A DNA stretch of 64,000 bases from Roseburia sp. 499 (GTDB lineage: Bacteria; Bacillota; Clostridia; Lachnospirales; Lachnospiraceae). This document shows, piece by piece, positions 1-9,036 of this stretch. Below the pieces are notes generated by a model. It made no database searches, was not told where the DNA came from, and saw only the letters and a list, made by a program, of their open reading frames with translations. Each line of letters opens with the position of its first letter. Position 1 is the stretch's first letter. The translations under genes were made by a program, and so were the position numbers. The stretch spans positions 2,604,001 through 2,668,000 of the forward strand of contig NZ_CP135164.1 of the NCBI RefSeq assembly GCF_001940225.2, read 5' to 3'.

Positions 1-2079
1 CACAATATCGCCTACGCTAACTGCTTCCAACGGATGCTTGATAAAACGGTCACAAATTTCAGAAAGATGCACTAATCCATCCTGATGAACTCCAATATCT
101 ACAAAGGCACCGAAGTCAATTACATTACGAACTGTCCCTTTTAAGACCATACCCGGCTTCAAGTCTTTGATTTCTAAGACGTCACTTCGCAAAATTGGCT
201 TTGGCATATCTTCACGCGGGTCACGTGCCGGCTTTTCCAATTCTTTTACGATATCTTGTAAAGTCATTTCACCAATTTCCAGCTCTTCTGCCAGTTCTTT
301 ATAGTCTCCGATTTTCTTAGAAATACCATCCAGCTTTCCACCACGAATATCTTCCGGCGTATAACCCAGTTTTTCCAATAACTTCTTCGTTGCTTCATAG
401 CTTTCCGGATGCACACTGGTTCCATCCAATGGATTCTTTCCATCTGTAATACGCATAAAACCAGCACACTGCTCGTATGCCTTTGGTCCCAGTTTTGCTA
501 CCTTTAACAACTGGGCACGTGTCAAAAATCTTCCATTTTCTTCACGATATGCCACAATATTTTTCGCAATCACTTTACTGATTCCTGAAATGTATTCCAA
601 CAAAGATGCAGAAGCAGTATTTAAGTCTACACCAACCTTGTTTACACAATCTTCTACGACTCCACCCAAGGCATCACTTAACTTCTTCTGATTCATATCA
701 TGCTGATACTGACCTACTCCAATGGACTTCGGATCTATTTTTACCAACTCTGCCAGCGGGTCCTGCAAACGTCTTGCAATAGAAGCAGCACTTCTCTGTC
801 CCACATCAAAATTCGGAAATTCTTCTGTAGCCAGCTTACTTGCAGAATATACCGAAGCTCCTGCTTCATTTACAATGACATACTGCACCGGCTTTGGAAT
901 CTCTTTTAATAAATCTACGATAACCATTTCTGACTCTCTGGAAGCCGTTCCGTTTCCTACTGAAATCAAAGAAATGTCATACTTTTGAATCAACTGCTTT
1001 AAAATCTTTTTGGATTCTTCTACCTTATTCTGTGGCGCAGTAGGATAAATCACTACAGTATCTAATACTTTTCCAGTAGAATCTACTACCGCAAGCTTGC
1101 AACCGGTACGAAATGCCGGGTCCCAGCCAAGTACTACTTTTCCGGCAATTGGTGGTTGCATTAAAAGTTGCTCCAGATTCTTGCCAAATACCTTAATAGC
1201 GCCATCCTCTGCTGTTTCGGTCAAGTCATTACGAATTTCACGCTCAATGGCAGGAGCAATTAAACGCTTATAACTATCTTCTACTACTGCTTTCAGTGTA
1301 GGAGTCGTATTCGGATTGTCTTTTTCAATGATTTTCTTTTCTAAGTATCTTAAAATATCATCTACCGGAGCTTCTATTTTTACGGTCAGAACCTTTTCTG
1401 CTTCTCCTCGATTCAATGCCAGAATTCGATGACCTGCCAGTTTTGCAAGAGCTTCCTCAAATTCATAATACATCTCGTATACAGACTCTGCTTCCGGGTC
1501 CTTGGCTACGGAAGTGATTTTTCCCTTTTTCATAGTAATGTCACGAATATATTTACGATAATCCGCTTCATCAGAAATGCTCTCTGCAATAATATCCATG
1601 GCGCCTGCAATGGCATCTTCTACACTATTTACATCTTTCTCAGCATCTAAAAAGGCTTCTGCCTCTTCATGCAAGGACTTTCCGGTCTCCTGAAGCAGAA
1701 TAATATTTGCCAGTGGTTCCAATCCCTTTTCCTTTGCAATCGTTGCTCTTGTCCGACGCTTTGGACGGTATGGACGATATAGGTCTTCTACCACTACCAG
1801 CGTTTCCGCTGCAAGAATCTGATTCTTTAACTCTTCAGTTAGTTTGCCCTGTTCCTCTATACTTGATAATACCTGTTCCTTCTTTTCTTCCAGATTACGC
1901 AAATAATTCAGTCTCTCATAGAGATTACGAAGCACCTCGTCGTTTAATGCTCCGGTAGCCTCTTTACGATATCTCGAAATAAAGGGAATGGTGTTTCCTT
2001 CATCAATTAATTTTACGGCAGCTTCCGCCTGATTCTTACGGATATTCAATTCTTCTGCCAACTTTGCGATTATATCCAT
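1..2079 (-). CDS. tex: Tex family RNA-binding transcription accessory protein (3' end cut by window edge)
   Basis: The frame is open from the ATG at 2079 to the window edge, giving 693 codons without a stop. The N-terminus (MDIIAKLAEELNIRKNQAEA) and the early block with FISRYRKEATGALND are typical of Tex, which is usually about 710-770 residues, so little is missing. The last visible residues form the start of an S1 RNA-binding domain (GTVRNVIDFGAFVDIGVHQD). Tex has a YqgF-like nuclease fold, helix-hairpin-helix motifs and a C-terminal S1 domain, and binds nucleic acids in the cytoplasm. An AAGGAG ribosome binding site lies just upstream, and a strong sigma-A promoter sits at 2135-2163. Confidence 0.95.
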   Translation of the reverse strand, partial: MDIIAKLAEELNIRKNQAEAAVKLIDEGNTIPFISRYRKEATGALNDEVLRNLYERLNYLRNLEEKKEQVLSSIEEQGKLTEELKNQILAAETLVVVEDLYRPYRPKRRTRATIAKEKGLEPLANIILLQETGKSLHEEAEAFLDAEKDVNSVEDAIAGAMDIIAESISDEADYRKYIRDITMKKGKITSVAKDPEAESVYEMYYEFEEALAKLAGHRILALNRGEAEKVLTVKIEAPVDDILRYLEKKIIEKDNPNTTPTLKAVVEDSYKRLIAPAIEREIRNDLTETAEDGAIKVFGKNLEQLLMQPPIAGKVVLGWDPAFRTGCKLAVVDSTGKVLDTVVIYPTAPQNKVEESKKILKQLIQKYDISLISVGNGTASRESEMVIVDLLKEIPKPVQYVIVNEAGASVYSASKLATEEFPNFDVGQRSAASIARRLQDPLAELVKIDPKSIGVGQYQHDMNQKKLSDALGGVVEDCVNKVGVDLNTASASLLEYISGISKVIAKNIVAYREENGRFLTRAQLLKVAKLGPKAYEQCAGFMRITDGKNPLDGTSVHPESYEATKKLLEKLGYTPEDIRGGKLDGISKKIGDYKELAEELEIGEMTLQDIVKELEKPARDPREDMPKPILRSDVLEIKDLKPGMVLKGTVRNVIDFGAFVDIGVHQDGLVHLSEICDRFIKHPLEAVSVGDIV

Positions 2080-2134
2080 TGCAATTCTCCTTGTTCTTCA
2101 ATTCTATGCATCTATGCAAACGCACTCTTTTCTT

Positions 2135-2163
2135 ATTATAACGGATTTGTATTCCTTTGACAA
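2135..2163 (-). promoter_or_regulatory. sigma-A promoter of tex
   Basis: On the minus strand there is a -35 TTGTCA (2158-2163) and a -10 TATAAT (2135-2140), separated by exactly 17 bp. It points at tex. Its -35 overlaps the -35 of the divergent promoter at 2157-2185. Confidence 0.8.
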
Positions 2164-2185
2164 ATAAAAAAAGAACCGTTATACT
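2157..2185 (+). promoter_or_regulatory. sigma-A promoter of the DUF2752 gene
   Basis: The -35 TTGACA (2157-2162) and -10 TATACT (2180-2185) are separated by 17 bp. The promoter points at the gene starting at 2228. Its -35 shares five base pairs with the -35 of the tex promoter on the opposite strand, so the two polymerases cannot both bind at once. Confidence 0.8.
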
Positions 2186-2227
2186 GCATAAAGAACTAAT
2201 ATTTATAGTAGTAAGGATATTTTTATT

Positions 2228-2668
2228 ATGCGTGAAAGAAAAAAAGAAGAAAATGCTCTGTTCTTCATTGGCTGGGCCTTTATCGGAATTGTATTGTTTA
2301 TATATATTTTCTGCCGGATATTTTCTATTCCACCTTTAAAAATTAATGGTCCCTGTGTACTGCATATGCTTTTTGGCATATACTGTCCGGGTTGTGGTGG
2401 GACCCGTTCCATTTCTGCCCTTTTGCATGGGCACCTATGGGACTCTTTTGTTTGTCATCCACTGGTTCCCTATACAGCAATCGTTGGCGGCTGGTTTCTT
2501 ATTAGTCAAACCATTGAACGTATTTCAAAGCACAAAATAAAAATTGCTCTGCGCTACCGTGATATTTATCTCTGGATTGCTCTTGGAATCGTAGTTGTAA
2601 ACTTTATCCTAAAAAATGTATTACTGTTTGTGTGGAATATTGATCTTTTGGCAGATTATACCTTATAA
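2228..2668 (+). CDS. DUF2752 family small membrane protein
   Basis: This 146-residue protein has three or four hydrophobic segments (about residues 12-33, 75-95 and 115-140). Between the first two it carries the motif YCPGCGGTRS, the hallmark of DUF2752. The biochemical function of the family is not known, but the paired cysteines next to a membrane segment suggest metal or thiol chemistry at the membrane. The ATG at 2228 follows an AAGGA ribosome binding site. The gene is transcribed alone, divergently from tex, and ends at a shared bidirectional terminator. Confidence 0.85.
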   Translation: MRERKKEENALFFIGWAFIGIVLFIYIFCRIFSIPPLKINGPCVLHMLFGIYCPGCGGTRSISALLHGHLWDSFVCHPLVPYTAIVGGWFLISQTIERISKHKIKIALRYRDIYLWIALGIVVVNFILKNVLLFVWNIDLLADYTL

Positions 2669-2685
2669 ATCCCTATGATATAAAA

Positions 2686-2740
2686 AATCCTTATGATTAC
2701 TAAGAGACCTCTCTTAACTCATCATAAGGATTCTATTTTT
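2686..2740. terminator. bidirectional Rho-independent terminator
   Basis: A 12 bp perfect stem (AATCCTTATGAT at 2686-2697 with ATCATAAGGATT at 2721-2732) has a T-rich run on each strand. It lies between the convergent DUF2752 gene and lysC and should stop both. It reaches the last bases of lysC. Confidence 0.85.
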
Positions 2741-3944
2741 ATTCTTCCATGAACTTATCATGTACTGCCCGCATGGCTTTTTCTACATCTTCTTCGTTAA
2801 TCAATACAGTGATACGAATTTCAGAAGTCGCAATCATTCGAATGTTAATCCCCACATTATAAAGTGCTTCAAACATCTGTGATGCCACTCCCGGATTGGA
2901 CTGCATTCCGGCACCTACAATAGATACCTTGGCAACTGTATCGTCAAATTTGATTTCTTTTGCTGTAATACGATTCTTATTTTCTTCTAAAATAGTAACT
3001 GCTTCCTGCAAATCATCTCTTGCCACGGTAAAGGAGATATCCTTTGTGCCCTCCCGCCCGATGGACTGGAGGATTACATCTACATTGATGTTATGCTTTG
3101 CCAGCAAATCAAAAATCTTAAATGCAATTCCCGGTATATCTTCTACTCCAATCACCGCGATTCTAGCTGCATTTTTATCCACTGCCACGCCACTAATAAG
3201 CATACTTTCCACGTCTGTTTCCTCCTTCACAATGGTTCCTTCCGCATTATTAAGACTGGAACGAACCACTAACTGTACCCCGTACTTTTTCGCCATTTCC
3301 ACGGAACGATTATGCAATACTTTTGCTCCAAGTGTCGCTAGTTCCAACATCTCATCGTATGTAATTTCTTTTAATTTTCTGGCATTTGGTACAATTCTCG
3401 GGTCCGCAGTGTATACACCTTCTACATCCGTATATATCTCGCAGGCATCTGCGTGTAACGCCGCTGCAAGAGCAACCGCCGTAGTATCAGAACCGCCACG
3501 CCCCAAGGTAGTAACATCATCGTATTTATTTACACCTTGAAAACCTGTGATAATTACAATTTTTCGTGACTCTAGCTCGTGACGAATCCGCTTTGTATCA
3601 ATTTTCTTAAATCGGGCATTTCCATAAGCGGAAGACGTATGCATCACTACTTGAAATGCATTCAAGGATACAGAAGGAACTCCCATGGCTGACATTGCCA
3701 TAGACATTAAAGCCACTGATGTCTGCTCTCCTGTCGCCAGAAGCATATCCAATTCACGTTTTGGCGGATTAGGATTGATATCCTTCGCCATCTCGATTAA
3801 ATGATCTGTGGTTTTGCCCATTGCAGACAAAACCACAACCACATCATTTCCCTTTTGATACTCTTCTATACATCTTTTGGCAACATTAAAAATTCTTTCT
3901 TTATCAGCTACTGAACTTCCACCGAATTTTTTTACTATCAGCAT
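2739..3944 (-). CDS. lysC: aspartate kinase
   Basis: This 401-residue protein phosphorylates aspartate, the first step towards lysine, threonine and methionine. The N-terminus MLIVKKFGGSSVADKER carries the kinase KFGGSS motif. The middle has the TLGRGGSDTTA nucleotide/aspartate-binding block, and two ACT domains follow (about residues 265-320 and 340-400) that normally bind lysine or threonine as feedback inhibitors. Length matches the Bacillus-type enzyme. It is last in the operon ACT regulator-hom-phosphomutase-like-lysC, 22 bp after the previous gene. I see no lysine riboswitch ahead of it. Confidence 0.95.
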   Translation of the reverse strand: MLIVKKFGGSSVADKERIFNVAKRCIEEYQKGNDVVVVLSAMGKTTDHLIEMAKDINPNPPKRELDMLLATGEQTSVALMSMAMSAMGVPSVSLNAFQVVMHTSSAYGNARFKKIDTKRIRHELESRKIVIITGFQGVNKYDDVTTLGRGGSDTTAVALAAALHADACEIYTDVEGVYTADPRIVPNARKLKEITYDEMLELATLGAKVLHNRSVEMAKKYGVQLVVRSSLNNAEGTIVKEETDVESMLISGVAVDKNAARIAVIGVEDIPGIAFKIFDLLAKHNINVDVILQSIGREGTKDISFTVARDDLQEAVTILEENKNRITAKEIKFDDTVAKVSIVGAGMQSNPGVASQMFEALYNVGINIRMIATSEIRITVLINEEDVEKAMRAVHDKFMEE

Positions 3945-3966
3945 ATTTCTCTCCTAAATTGCCTGC

Positions 3967-5169
3967 TTATTTTCCTACAAAATATTCTATCATTTTATGA
4001 CCTTCAGCAATATGGAAATTACTTTCTGCTGCTTCTTTTTCATTATATTTCCAATCATGATTCTGCTTATTTGTACTATCATAAATCAAATATGGTACAT
4101 CATCCGAGGTATGGGTACGAAGACAAATTGGTGTAGGATGATCCGGCATAACTAACATTTTAAAAGCTACACCTGCTGCCTCTAATCCAGCCTTAATTGG
4201 TGCAATAACTTTTTGATCCAAACTTTCGATTGCCTGAACTTTCTTTTCTACGCTTCCCTGATGTCCCATTTCATCCGGTGCTTCCACATGAACATAAACA
4301 AAATCGTAATCTTCCTTAGCCAATGCATCTACTGCGGCCTGTGCTTTTCCTTCGTAGTTTGTATGAAGTCCACCATTAGCACCCTCCACGGTAATATTTT
4401 TCATGGATGCCCCTACTGCAATTCCTTTTAACAAGTCTACAGCAGAGATCATGGCACCACGCAAATGCATTTTTTCTTCAAAAGAGGATAATGCAGGTCT
4501 TGTACCTGCTCCCCAAAACCAACAGGAATTTGCTGGCTTTAACCCCTTTTTCTTACGTTCTACATTAATTGGATGATTTACCAGAATATCATAACTTTTC
4601 TTCATCATTTCTCTTAATGCAGCGTCTTTGGGAAGATACTGTCCGATTTTCTGTCCCAACACGTCATGAGGAGGAGTCATTTCTACCACTTCTCCCTTAT
4701 CCCAAATGAGCAAATGACGATAGCTGGTACCAACATAAAATTTATAGATATCTGTTTCCAGTTCTTTTCTTACTGCTTCAATTAAAACTGCTGCATCTTC
4801 TGTGCTGATTTCATCTGAACTATGATCAATAATTGTCTTATCCTCATAGTTTTCTTCTTCCTCAGACACTGTTACAATATTGCAACGCAATGATACATCA
4901 GTTGGTTTCATATCTACACCAATGCTCAACGCCTCCAACGGAGAGCGTCCGGAATAATATTTTCTTGGTGCATATCCTAACACAGAAAGATTCGCCGTAT
5001 CACTTCCCGGTGACATTCCATCCGGAATTGTGTGTACAGTTCCAATCTCTCCCATAGAAGCCAGCTCATCCATTGCCGGTGTTTTGGCATATTCCAGAGG
5101 AGTTTTCCCCTGTAATTCTTCAATTGGGCGGTCTGCCATACCGTCTCCTAATACAACTACATATTTCAT
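3967..5169 (-). CDS. ApgM-like phosphomutase, candidate homoserine kinase
   Basis: This 400-residue protein belongs to the cofactor-independent phosphoglycerate mutase/alkaline phosphatase superfamily. It shows the N-terminal VVLGDGMADRP metal-binding motif, a second block around DGMSPGSDTANLSVLGY, and C-terminal metal ligands around DEMGHQG and MPDHPTP. Members of this subfamily found inside threonine operons have been proposed as alternative homoserine kinases, and that fits here: it sits between hom and lysC and no GHMP-type thrB is visible in the window. An upstream TTG in frame is too close to the GAGG ribosome binding site, so the ATG at 5169 (7 nt spacing) is the start. The alternative role is a true phosphoglycerate mutase. 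Confidence 0.85.
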   Translation of the reverse strand: MKYVVVLGDGMADRPIEELQGKTPLEYAKTPAMDELASMGEIGTVHTIPDGMSPGSDTANLSVLGYAPRKYYSGRSPLEALSIGVDMKPTDVSLRCNIVTVSEEEENYEDKTIIDHSSDEISTEDAAVLIEAVRKELETDIYKFYVGTSYRHLLIWDKGEVVEMTPPHDVLGQKIGQYLPKDAALREMMKKSYDILVNHPINVERKKKGLKPANSCWFWGAGTRPALSSFEEKMHLRGAMISAVDLLKGIAVGASMKNITVEGANGGLHTNYEGKAQAAVDALAKEDYDFVYVHVEAPDEMGHQGSVEKKVQAIESLDQKVIAPIKAGLEAAGVAFKMLVMPDHPTPICLRTHTSDDVPYLIYDSTNKQNHDWKYNEKEAAESNFHIAEGHKMIEYFVGK

Positions 5170-5179
5170 TTTCAAACCT

Positions 5180-6382
5180 CTATTCTACGCGAATTCTCTG
5201 AAGCATATTCTTAAGTCCTGCTGACTTATTCTCAAATTCTTCCTCTGACATTGCTCCTGTCAAAAATCCTACTTCACCTGTAATTTCCGGAACCTTAATG
5301 ATTTCCACATCACCAAATACAGATGTTACATCTGCCTCGCTATCAGTTGCTCTTACAAAGAAGCGACTCTCTGCCTTTTTACAATCAATCAGGTTTAATT
5401 TCTTGGAACTCCAGGAAATCATAATATTTCTATGTAAATGTTTTGCAATGTCTACAATATCAGCAACTACTGCACTTGCAGTTGGAAGCTTTCCTGCTCC
5501 ACTTCCGTAGAACATAGCATCTCCTAATACGTTTCCATGTACAAAAATCGCATTAAATACATCATTAACGCTAAATAATGGATGCTGCTGTGACAACATA
5601 AATGGTGCTACCATAGCATAATAACTGTCTCCTACCTTCTTGCTGGTAGCAAGCAACTTAATTACTCTGCCCATTGCTTTTGCATACTTAATATCTGTTG
5701 CTGTAATCTTGGTGATTCCTTCTGTATAAATTTCTTCAAAATCTACCTGCTGACCACATACCAAAGAAGTTAAAATTGCAATCTTACGGCATGCATCATA
5801 ACCTTCAATATCTGCAGTTGGATCTGCCTCTGCATATCCTCTGGACTGTGCATCCTTTAATACGTCATCAAATTCCAGTCCTTCAAAGGTCATCTTGCTT
5901 AACATATAGTTAGTAGTACCATTTAAGATACCTGTAATTTCTTCAATTTCATCTGCAGTAAGAGAAGAATTCAACGGACGAATAATTGGAATGCCTCCTC
6001 CTACACTTGCTTCAAATAGGAAGTTAATCTCTTTTTCCTTTGCAATAGCAAGAAGCTCTGCTCCGTGCTTTGCCACTAATGCCTTGTTAGATGTTGTTAC
6101 ATTCTTTCCGGCTAATAAAGCTCTTTTTACAAAGGTATATGCCGGTTCTACACCGCCCATAGCCTCTACAACTACCTGAATCTCATCGTCATTGGCAATG
6201 ATATCGTAGTCATGCACTACTTTATCTTCCATTGGGTCCCCCGGGAAATCCCGTAAATCCAGAATATATTTTACTTCAATTTCATCGCCTGCACGTTTTG
6301 CAATGCTTTCCTTGTTAGTTTGTAATACTTCTACTACACCGGAACCGATTGTTCCGTATCCTAAAATTGCTATCTTGATCAT
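5180..6382 (-). CDS. hom: homoserine dehydrogenase (short form without ACT domain)
   Basis: This 400-residue protein reduces aspartate semialdehyde to homoserine. It has the N-terminal NAD(P)-binding motif GYGTIGSGV, the NKALVAKHG block, and the catalytic region GILNGTTNYMLSKM with the downstream Y/D/K-rich GYAEADPTADIEGYDA motif. Firmicute Hom proteins of about 430 residues usually end in an ACT domain. This one stops soon after the catalytic domain, and a separate ACT protein is encoded 4 bp upstream. It is followed by the phosphomutase-like gene after 10 bp. Confidence 0.95.
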   Translation of the reverse strand: MIKIAILGYGTIGSGVVEVLQTNKESIAKRAGDEIEVKYILDLRDFPGDPMEDKVVHDYDIIANDDEIQVVVEAMGGVEPAYTFVKRALLAGKNVTTSNKALVAKHGAELLAIAKEKEINFLFEASVGGGIPIIRPLNSSLTADEIEEITGILNGTTNYMLSKMTFEGLEFDDVLKDAQSRGYAEADPTADIEGYDACRKIAILTSLVCGQQVDFEEIYTEGITKITATDIKYAKAMGRVIKLLATSKKVGDSYYAMVAPFMLSQQHPLFSVNDVFNAIFVHGNVLGDAMFYGSGAGKLPTASAVVADIVDIAKHLHRNIMISWSSKKLNLIDCKKAESRFFVRATDSEADVTSVFGDVEIIKVPEITGEVGFLTGAMSEEEFENKSAGLKNMLQRIRVE

Positions 6383-6386
6383 GTTG

Positions 6387-6830
6387 TCACTCCCTAGCTA
6401 AAATTTTTAAATAATGTATGCCTTCCTGTTGCTCAATGTTTTCCACCATCTGGGATACATTCTTCGTATCCGGCAGCACATCAACGCTTAAGGTCAGCGA
6501 AGCAATTCCATTAACTGGTATACTCTGGTGAATCGTAAGAATATTGGCATGAAAATCTGCCACAATCCGAAGAACTACTGAGAGTAGTCCCGGTTCATCG
6601 TCCATCTGAATCACCATGGTAATGGTCTTTCCCTTGGCATTGTCATGAAATGGAAAGATGTCATCCTTATACTTATAAAAAGAGCTTCTGCTGATTCCGA
6701 CCATATCTGTTGCTTCCTGGACGGATTCAGCCCGCTCTGATTCTAAAAGCCTCTTCGCTTCAACCACTTTTAACAATACCTCAGGAACGGCTTTTTTCTT
6801 AAGAACAAAATATTTTGTCTTTTCTTCCAT
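6387..6830 (-). CDS. ACT domain protein (UPF0735/PheB family)
   Basis: This 147-residue protein starts at MEEKTKYFVLKKKAVPEVLL. That ATG follows a strong AGGAGGG site, so a longer frame from 6914 is rejected. Residues 1-60 form a small helix-turn-helix-like part (QEATDMVGISRSSFYKYKD), and residues 68-145 an ACT domain (TITMVIQMDDEPGLLSVVLRIV). Such proteins are thought to sense amino acids. Being first in the operon, only 4 bp before a Hom that lacks its own ACT domain, it may supply feedback control to Hom in trans or regulate the operon. This role is inference. Confidence 0.9.
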   Translation of the reverse strand: MEEKTKYFVLKKKAVPEVLLKVVEAKRLLESERAESVQEATDMVGISRSSFYKYKDDIFPFHDNAKGKTITMVIQMDDEPGLLSVVLRIVADFHANILTIHQSIPVNGIASLTLSVDVLPDTKNVSQMVENIEQQEGIHYLKILARE

Positions 6831-6882
6831 TTTGCCCTCCTGGCGTGTTTGTCTGTGAAATACATTTGTGCTCATAGGAAAG

Positions 6883-6911
6883 ATGTTAGCATATTTAGGA
6901 TTGCAATGCAA
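6883..6911 (-). promoter_or_regulatory. probable promoter of the ACT-hom-lysC operon
   Basis: On the minus strand there is TTGCAT (6906-6911), 17 bp, then TAACAT (6883-6888). The resulting leader is about 45 nt, too short for a T-box or lysine riboswitch. Confidence 0.55.
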
Positions 6912-6931
6912 CACCTTTTTCTATTTTACTG

Positions 6932-7699
6932 TTAAAATTTTCTTCCTCCGCCACCAGAAGTTCTTCCTCCGGCGCCGACATGTGTGGTTGTTCCACCACT
7001 ACCACCATTTCCATCTGATTTTGGAATATGTCTATGTGTTACAAATTGATTTACAAATGTATCCTCTTTTTTTCTTAACTTCACACTTCCATTTTTTTCA
7101 ATCGGATACTTATATCCGCCAAACTTCAAACGATACGAACCGATAATTCCACCGACGGTAATTCCACCTGCAACAAGAGCTATCACCAATGCAATTATTG
7201 CTTCCATCACTGTTATCTGTTTATATGCATACTTTGCTGTTGTTTCCAGCATGACCTCAAAAGTTTCTGCATACTCTCCATCGCTGACTTTTTCAAAGCC
7301 TTTATCTAAAATATGATCAATTTTATTATCATTCAAACAATCAATTGCTTCACCAAAAGTTCTTATCTGAATCTCACGATTGTCCATATCAATCAGACAG
7401 ATAATACCGTCATCACAAGTGGTATAATCATCAAACCACTTTTCTGCATAATACTGGGCACTCATTCCCTCTGCATCATCTGTGGTAACTGCCATGACAT
7501 CCCAGCCGGTCTTATCCTCAAACTCTTCAATCATCTCTTCCACTTCTTCTGCTTCTGATGCTGTCAGCAAGTCCGCCTGATCTATAAGTTGGATGTTACT
7601 TGTGCTTTCTTCCGCATTTACAGAAAATCCGCTTCCTACTACTATCACAGAAGTTAATAAAAATGTAAACAGTACACTTTGGTATTTTCTCTTTCTCAT
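6932..7699 (-). CDS. TPM domain membrane protein (YdjH-like)
   Basis: This 255-residue protein starts at MRKRKYQSVLFTFLL after a GGAGGG site. The ATG overlaps the stop of the upstream gene as ATGA, so the two are translationally coupled. It has a signal peptide to about residue 29, then a TPM domain (about residues 38-155, LIDQADLLTASEAEEVEEMI). A membrane segment spans about 165-190 and a glycine-rich tail ends in GGRTSGGGGRKF. Bacillus YdjH has this layout and works with YdjG and YdjI in a membrane-stress module. The exact biochemistry is unknown. Confidence 0.85.
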   Translation of the reverse strand: MRKRKYQSVLFTFLLTSVIVVGSGFSVNAEESTSNIQLIDQADLLTASEAEEVEEMIEEFEDKTGWDVMAVTTDDAEGMSAQYYAEKWFDDYTTCDDGIICLIDMDNREIQIRTFGEAIDCLNDNKIDHILDKGFEKVSDGEYAETFEVMLETTAKYAYKQITVMEAIIALVIALVAGGITVGGIIGSYRLKFGGYKYPIEKNGSVKLRKKEDTFVNQFVTHRHIPKSDGNGGSGGTTTHVGAGGRTSGGGGRKF

Positions 7700-8763
7700 A
7701 GCAGATACCCTCCAATCAATCCAAGAATCAGCACTATGGCTGAAATAATTCCGCCCAGTGTCCATACTTTTTTATAATCAATCGGAAGTTCTCCATATAC
7801 TTTTCCATCCTGACCGTTCATGGAATAATAGTACATTTTCCCATTTCTTCCTTTATAGGTGACAGTCCAGACAGGAAGCATGATATAATCCCAGTTTTCC
7901 TGCTTTTGATTTAAATGACAGTTTTTTACAGATACAGAGGAATAACCCTTTACGGTTCCTCGTAAAATCTTTTCTCCGTATTCATGTGCTTCCTGCTGCA
8001 CCTGGGCACTCAATTCTTCCCGATTTATGTCACGTTTCTCTGCTAAAAATCCGGATAAGAATCCCATATGGAACTTCTGCACCTTGCTGACATCATAAGG
8101 CAATACTCCTTCTGCCAACTGTGCATTGGATTTCTTTAAAGCATTTTTGGTGATATCCTCCAGATGAACGTCTCCTTCGCGCTCTACACGATACACTTTT
8201 GTCTCAGTATACTCCGTATCTCCACTTCTCCATACTCGAAGGTTCCTTCCTTCTGCCTGCATAGAACCTTCCATATCCATATCTACCATCCAGTATGGAA
8301 AATATACGCCTGAAATCTTCTCTATCTGCTGTTTATTAAAAAATGCCTTTGGAACAAACTTTTTACTATGTACATATTCTAAAAACTTTTCCGTTGCCTG
8401 CTTCTTATCAATGGAAAACGGAATAATTTTATCCGGCAAAAATTCCCCAGATACTCGCCCGGACAATACTACCGGGTTATGGCAATAATAGCAGAAGGTG
8501 GCCGCTGTAGTCTCATCTGTTACTATCTCTGCGCCACAACTTGGGCAGTGGTAAACCACTGCCTCTTCTGCTTCACCATTTTCTTTTTCACTATTCTCTT
8601 TGTAGCTTTCAACCTTTTCTTCACTGCCCTCTTCCGGCTTTAATGCTTCCAATTCCTCCTGGGAAAAATCAGAGAAGCAATACTCACACTTATATTTCTG
8701 AATCTTTGGGTCGAACATCAGTTCTCCGCCACAGTTTGGGCACTTGTAACTTACAACAGCCAT
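7696..8763 (-). CDS. zinc-ribbon membrane protein (YdjG-like, TFIIB-type ribbon)
   Basis: This 355-residue protein has two zinc ribbons: CPNCGGEL with CEYCFSDF near residues 8-31, and CPSCGAEI with CYYCHNPV near residues 73-97. A long soluble domain follows (FLPDKIIPFSIDKKQATEKFL, then GVYFPYWMVDMDMEGS) and one C-terminal membrane helix (about 335-355). The architecture matches Bacillus YdjG. It lies between the SPFH gene (23 bp gap) and the TPM gene (4 bp overlap), the order of the Bacillus ydj set reversed in part. It probably assembles with them at the membrane. Confidence 0.85.
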   Translation of the reverse strand: MAVVSYKCPNCGGELMFDPKIQKYKCEYCFSDFSQEELEALKPEEGSEEKVESYKENSEKENGEAEEAVVYHCPSCGAEIVTDETTAATFCYYCHNPVVLSGRVSGEFLPDKIIPFSIDKKQATEKFLEYVHSKKFVPKAFFNKQQIEKISGVYFPYWMVDMDMEGSMQAEGRNLRVWRSGDTEYTETKVYRVEREGDVHLEDITKNALKKSNAQLAEGVLPYDVSKVQKFHMGFLSGFLAEKRDINREELSAQVQQEAHEYGEKILRGTVKGYSSVSVKNCHLNQKQENWDYIMLPVWTVTYKGRNGKMYYYSMNGQDGKVYGELPIDYKKVWTLGGIISAIVLILGLIGGYLL

Positions 8764-8786
8764 TGGTACTCTCCCTTACCTTTCTC

Positions 8787-9036
8787 TTAAGCTCTTGGTT
8801 TTCCACACTCAGAACAGAACTTTCCGGTGTTTACTGCTCCACACTCACAGGTCCACTCACCATTATCAACCGGCTTTGGTTTTCCACATTCAGAACAGAA
8901 CTTTCCAGTGTTTACATTTCCACATTCACATGTCCACTCATTGCTGTCTACAGGCTTCGGTTTTCCACATTCGGAACAGAACTTTCCAACATTTGTTGCT
9001 CCACACTCACAGGTCCATTCGCCTGCCATATTTTGA
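8787..9036 (-). repeat. three tandem ~78-81 bp units encoding zinc ribbons
   Basis: Three in-frame copies encode EWTCECG..N.GKFCSECGKP, joined by KPVDSN or KPVDNG linkers. DNA identity between copies is high, which points to recent duplication and possible copy-number variation by slippage. Confidence 0.85.

Noticed and set aside
2896..3540. Long open frame on the plus strand opposite lysC
   Set aside because: It is a shadow of lysC, with no ribosome site and no protein family signature.
5170..5175. TTG start for the phosphomutase-like gene
   Set aside because: It would lie 1 nt from the GAGG site. The ATG at 5169 has 7 nt spacing.
6831..6931. Lysine riboswitch or T-box ahead of the aspartate-family operon
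   Set aside because: The predicted leader is about 45 nt and contains no recognisable riboswitch or T-box core.
8787..9036. CRISPR-like array
   Set aside because: The three regular repeats are in-frame zinc-ribbon codons without unique spacers.
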